From Dyadobacter luticola (GTDB taxonomy: Bacteria; Bacteroidota; Bacteroidia; Cytophagales; Spirosomataceae), in assembly GCF_005860805.1 (NCBI RefSeq), contig NZ_VCEJ01000008.1:124001-188000 (forward strand): 64,000 nt of DNA, given 5' to 3'. The translations under genes and the position numbers were made by a program. Positions 62,393 through 64,000 of this stretch are shown here, in pieces. A model generated the notes under the pieces. The model was given only the letters and a program-made list of their open reading frames with translations, did not search any database and was not told the origin of the DNA. Position 1 is the first letter of the stretch; each line of letters opens with the position of its first letter.

Positions 62393-63001
62393 ATGAAAAA
62401 TTCTTCTGATAAAAAGGATCGACTGGAGAGGTTTGTGAGGGATAACAGGGATGGGTTTGATGCTTTCTTGCCGCAAGATTCTTTATGGAGCCAAATTGAG
62501 AGCCAACTGCATCAAGAAATCCCGGTAGTTCCTGAAAAATCGAAAAAAAAAATTAGGCGACTAAATAGCCCTTATTTTGACTGGCGCATTGCTGCCGGTG
62601 TTTTTCTGGCACTCGGAATCGGGTTTCTGGCTTATCTCAATCAGGAATACGGCATTACCCGTGACCCGCGCGTGGCATTGAAAGTCCCCACTTATGCCCG
62701 TGAATTCAACCAGTATAATGTTGCAATTGACCAAAAAAGAGAAGAGATCATTAAACTGGCCCGGAACAACCCGGAATTGTATAAAGATTTCGCTGCTGAT
62801 TTGGAAAGTCTGGAAGTGAGTTACCGCAACTTGCGCTCCAACTTGTCGGATGCTCCTAATCAGGAAGCATTGCTGGAAGCCATGGTCCAGAACCTACAAT
62901 GGCAGGTTGACTTGCTCAACCAACAGTTAGAGATTTTGCAACGCATTAACAAAGTAAAAAATGACAACGATAAGGAAAACAACAATTCACCTGTTATTTA
63001 G
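62393..63001 (+). CDS. Membrane protein, probable anti-sigma factor
   Basis: This 202-residue protein has a cytoplasmic N-terminus of about 64 residues, with ERFVRDNRDGFDAFLPQDSLWSQIE. A basic stretch precedes one membrane segment (AAGVFLALGIGFLAYL, about residues 68-83). The outside part of about 115 residues is helical and coiled-coil-like (EALLEAMVQNLQWQVDLLNQQ). The position after an ECF sigma gene suggests a membrane anti-sigma factor without the classical zinc motif, HxxxCxxC. That is inference. Its last 41 bases overlap the next gene in another frame. Confidence 0.72.
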   Translation: MKNSSDKKDRLERFVRDNRDGFDAFLPQDSLWSQIESQLHQEIPVVPEKSKKKIRRLNSPYFDWRIAAGVFLALGIGFLAYLNQEYGITRDPRVALKVPTYAREFNQYNVAIDQKREEIIKLARNNPELYKDFAADLESLEVSYRNLRSNLSDAPNQEALLEAMVQNLQWQVDLLNQQLEILQRINKVKNDNDKENNNSPVI

Positions 63002-64000
63002 TCTGGCGGTGATCCTGCCACAGGTGGTATCCGCTATAAATAATGACCCTGACCAAAACGGACTGATTGAAAAGCGCCGGAACATTGTAAAGGTTTTTGA
63101 TGTGAGAAGCAGCGATGTGCTCACCGTCGATAACCAGTTTGGGAAAGTATCGATCAACCTTTGGAATAAGAATGAAATCAAGGTTGAGATCGTTGTGACC
63201 GCGAATGCTGCTTCCGATGATCGTGCGTCTGACTACCTCGGTGCGGTGACCATCGATGAAAAACGGATGAAAGACCAGATCAACCTGATCACGAACATTG
63301 ACCGGAGCCGCTTTGGAAATAACGGCTGGAATAATAAAAAAGGAGACAAAAATTTCATCCAGATCGACTACACGGTATATATGCCGAAGCAGAATGCGCT
63401 GATAGTCAGGAATAAATTTGGAAATACAGACATTGCCGAATTTCACGCGCCGCTGACAGTTGATGCCAAATATGGAAACTTCGTGGCGACTTTGCTGGAC
63501 AATGTCAGCAATACGATCGACGTAAGTTACGGAAGTGCCAAAATCGGGAAAATGGACGGTGGAAAGCTGGAATGCAAATATTCCAATCTGACGCTGGATA
63601 TGGCCAAAGACGTGCTGATCAATAACAAATTCGGTGACCTGAACATCGGGGATGTAAATAACCTGGATGCTGATATCGACTATTCCGGCGCGAAAATCGG
63701 GACGATGCGCGGCTCGGGAAAAATCAAGCTGAACTATTCGGGGAACTTCAAAATCAATGAGTTGACAAATTCTGCGCAGAATGTGGACATTCAGGCGTCA
63801 TATTCATCAGTTATCCTGCCAGCCGAGGCTACGCAGTTTAATGTTACCGTGAGCTATGGAAATTTTACCTATCCGACAAGTAATGTAAATTTCTCGATGC
63901 AGCCGGATAAGGATGCCAAATCCTACAAAATGAAGCAGTACCAAGGTAAAATCGGCTCAGGTTCCGGAACCAAAATCACGGTAAATTCGAAATATGGCGA
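62961..64000 (+). CDS. DUF4097-like beta-repeat envelope protein (3' truncated)
   Basis: This gene starts at ATG 62961, inside the anti-sigma gene, and runs open to the window edge, giving 346 residues of a longer protein. MTTIRKTTIHLLFSLAVILP is a likely signal peptide. The rest is a chain of short beta-strand repeats of about 20-25 residues around Phe/Tyr-Gly: NQFGKVSI, NKFGNTDI, AKYGNFVA, VSYGSAKI, NKFGDLNI and VSYGNFTY. Such ladders form right-handed beta helices, as in DUF4097/adhesin-like proteins. The 41-base overlap couples its translation to the anti-sigma gene. It is probably the sensor or target of the sigma system; this is inference. Confidence 0.8.
   Translation, partial: MTTIRKTTIHLLFSLAVILPQVVSAINNDPDQNGLIEKRRNIVKVFDVRSSDVLTVDNQFGKVSINLWNKNEIKVEIVVTANAASDDRASDYLGAVTIDEKRMKDQINLITNIDRSRFGNNGWNNKKGDKNFIQIDYTVYMPKQNALIVRNKFGNTDIAEFHAPLTVDAKYGNFVATLLDNVSNTIDVSYGSAKIGKMDGGKLECKYSNLTLDMAKDVLINNKFGDLNIGDVNNLDADIDYSGAKIGTMRGSGKIKLNYSGNFKINELTNSAQNVDIQASYSSVILPAEATQFNVTVSYGNFTYPTSNVNFSMQPDKDAKSYKMKQYQGKIGSGSGTKITVNSKYG

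Noticed and set aside
1..64000. tRNA genes, rRNA, CRISPR arrays, IS elements or prophage genes.
   Set aside because: No transposase, integrase or phage protein was recognised, no regularly spaced direct repeats with unique spacers were seen, and no gap holds a recognisable tRNA cloverleaf. A covariance-model scan was not possible.

Overview
The window is chromosomal DNA of moderate GC from a member of the Bacteroidota, most likely order Cytophagales and plausibly close to Dyadobacter. The assignment rests on gene content: SPFH, DUF4136 and DUF4097-type families, many lipoproteins, a plant/cyanobacterial-length IspH, DPP IV-type S9 and M28 exported peptidases, and TAnnTTTG-type -7 boxes upstream of several genes. 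It is inference, because no rRNA is present. The window holds about 52 protein genes. I found no tRNA, rRNA, CRISPR array, IS element or prophage, and no gene-free gap longer than 300 bases. The longest gaps, just under 300 bases, lie before nrdJ (49538-49835) and aroB (24162-24445).

Layout, left to right. 1-3.9 kb: the end of an outer-membrane barrel, a serpin lipoprotein, and a glycosyltransferase/LpxH-like phosphatase pair. 4-12.8 kb: a secreted double-TonB_C protein, an SPFH protein coupled to a ribbon-helix-helix protein, DPP IV, an M28 peptidase, a Fic protein followed by a phased palindrome array, and HemB. 12.9-26.1 kb: housekeeping genes, namely a response regulator, an alpha/beta hydrolase, FabI, a vWA-like lipoprotein, Uma2, a ComM-type ATPase, an amidase, a HAD protein, a small-molecule kinase-like protein, an acyltransferase, a VOC protein, AroB and a DUF4136 lipoprotein. 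26.2-32.5 kb: a minus-strand division and cell-wall block, rsmH-ftsL-ftsI-murE-mraY, which starts without mraZ and stops after mraY. 32.6-37.6 kb: a TlpA-like redoxin, MarR plus a FadN-like beta-oxidation fusion, and an Rrf2 regulator. 37.5-41.7 kb: a GT-C enzyme, a GT2 enzyme and an epimerase that look like a surface-glycan operon, then a small lipoprotein. 41.8-45.5 kb: an M3 peptidase, a DUF433/DUF5615 toxin-antitoxin pair and a dicarboxylate symporter. 45.7-49.5 kb: a heme import and breakdown operon (binding protein, permease, ATPase, HmuS) without its outer-membrane receptor. 49.8-61.5 kb: B12-dependent ribonucleotide reductase, PurB, an aquaglyceroporin, a 1820-residue alpha-2-macroglobulin lipoprotein and IspH. 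61.7-64 kb: an ECF sigma factor, a probable membrane anti-sigma factor and an overlapping, right-truncated beta-repeat protein.

Three themes stand out. First, the envelope: two protease-trap lipoproteins (serpin and macroglobulin), exported peptidases, peptidoglycan synthesis and glycan genes. Second, heme and iron: HemB plus the heme operon. Third, small regulatory DNA structures: three 32-bp palindromic units at an exact 42-bp period after fic, an 18-bp palindrome over the MarR promoter, and a TGTAAAC cluster before nrdJ. No obviously new multi-gene defence or biosynthetic system is visible. The fic-linked palindrome array and the SPFH-RHH pair are the best candidates for undescribed biology.
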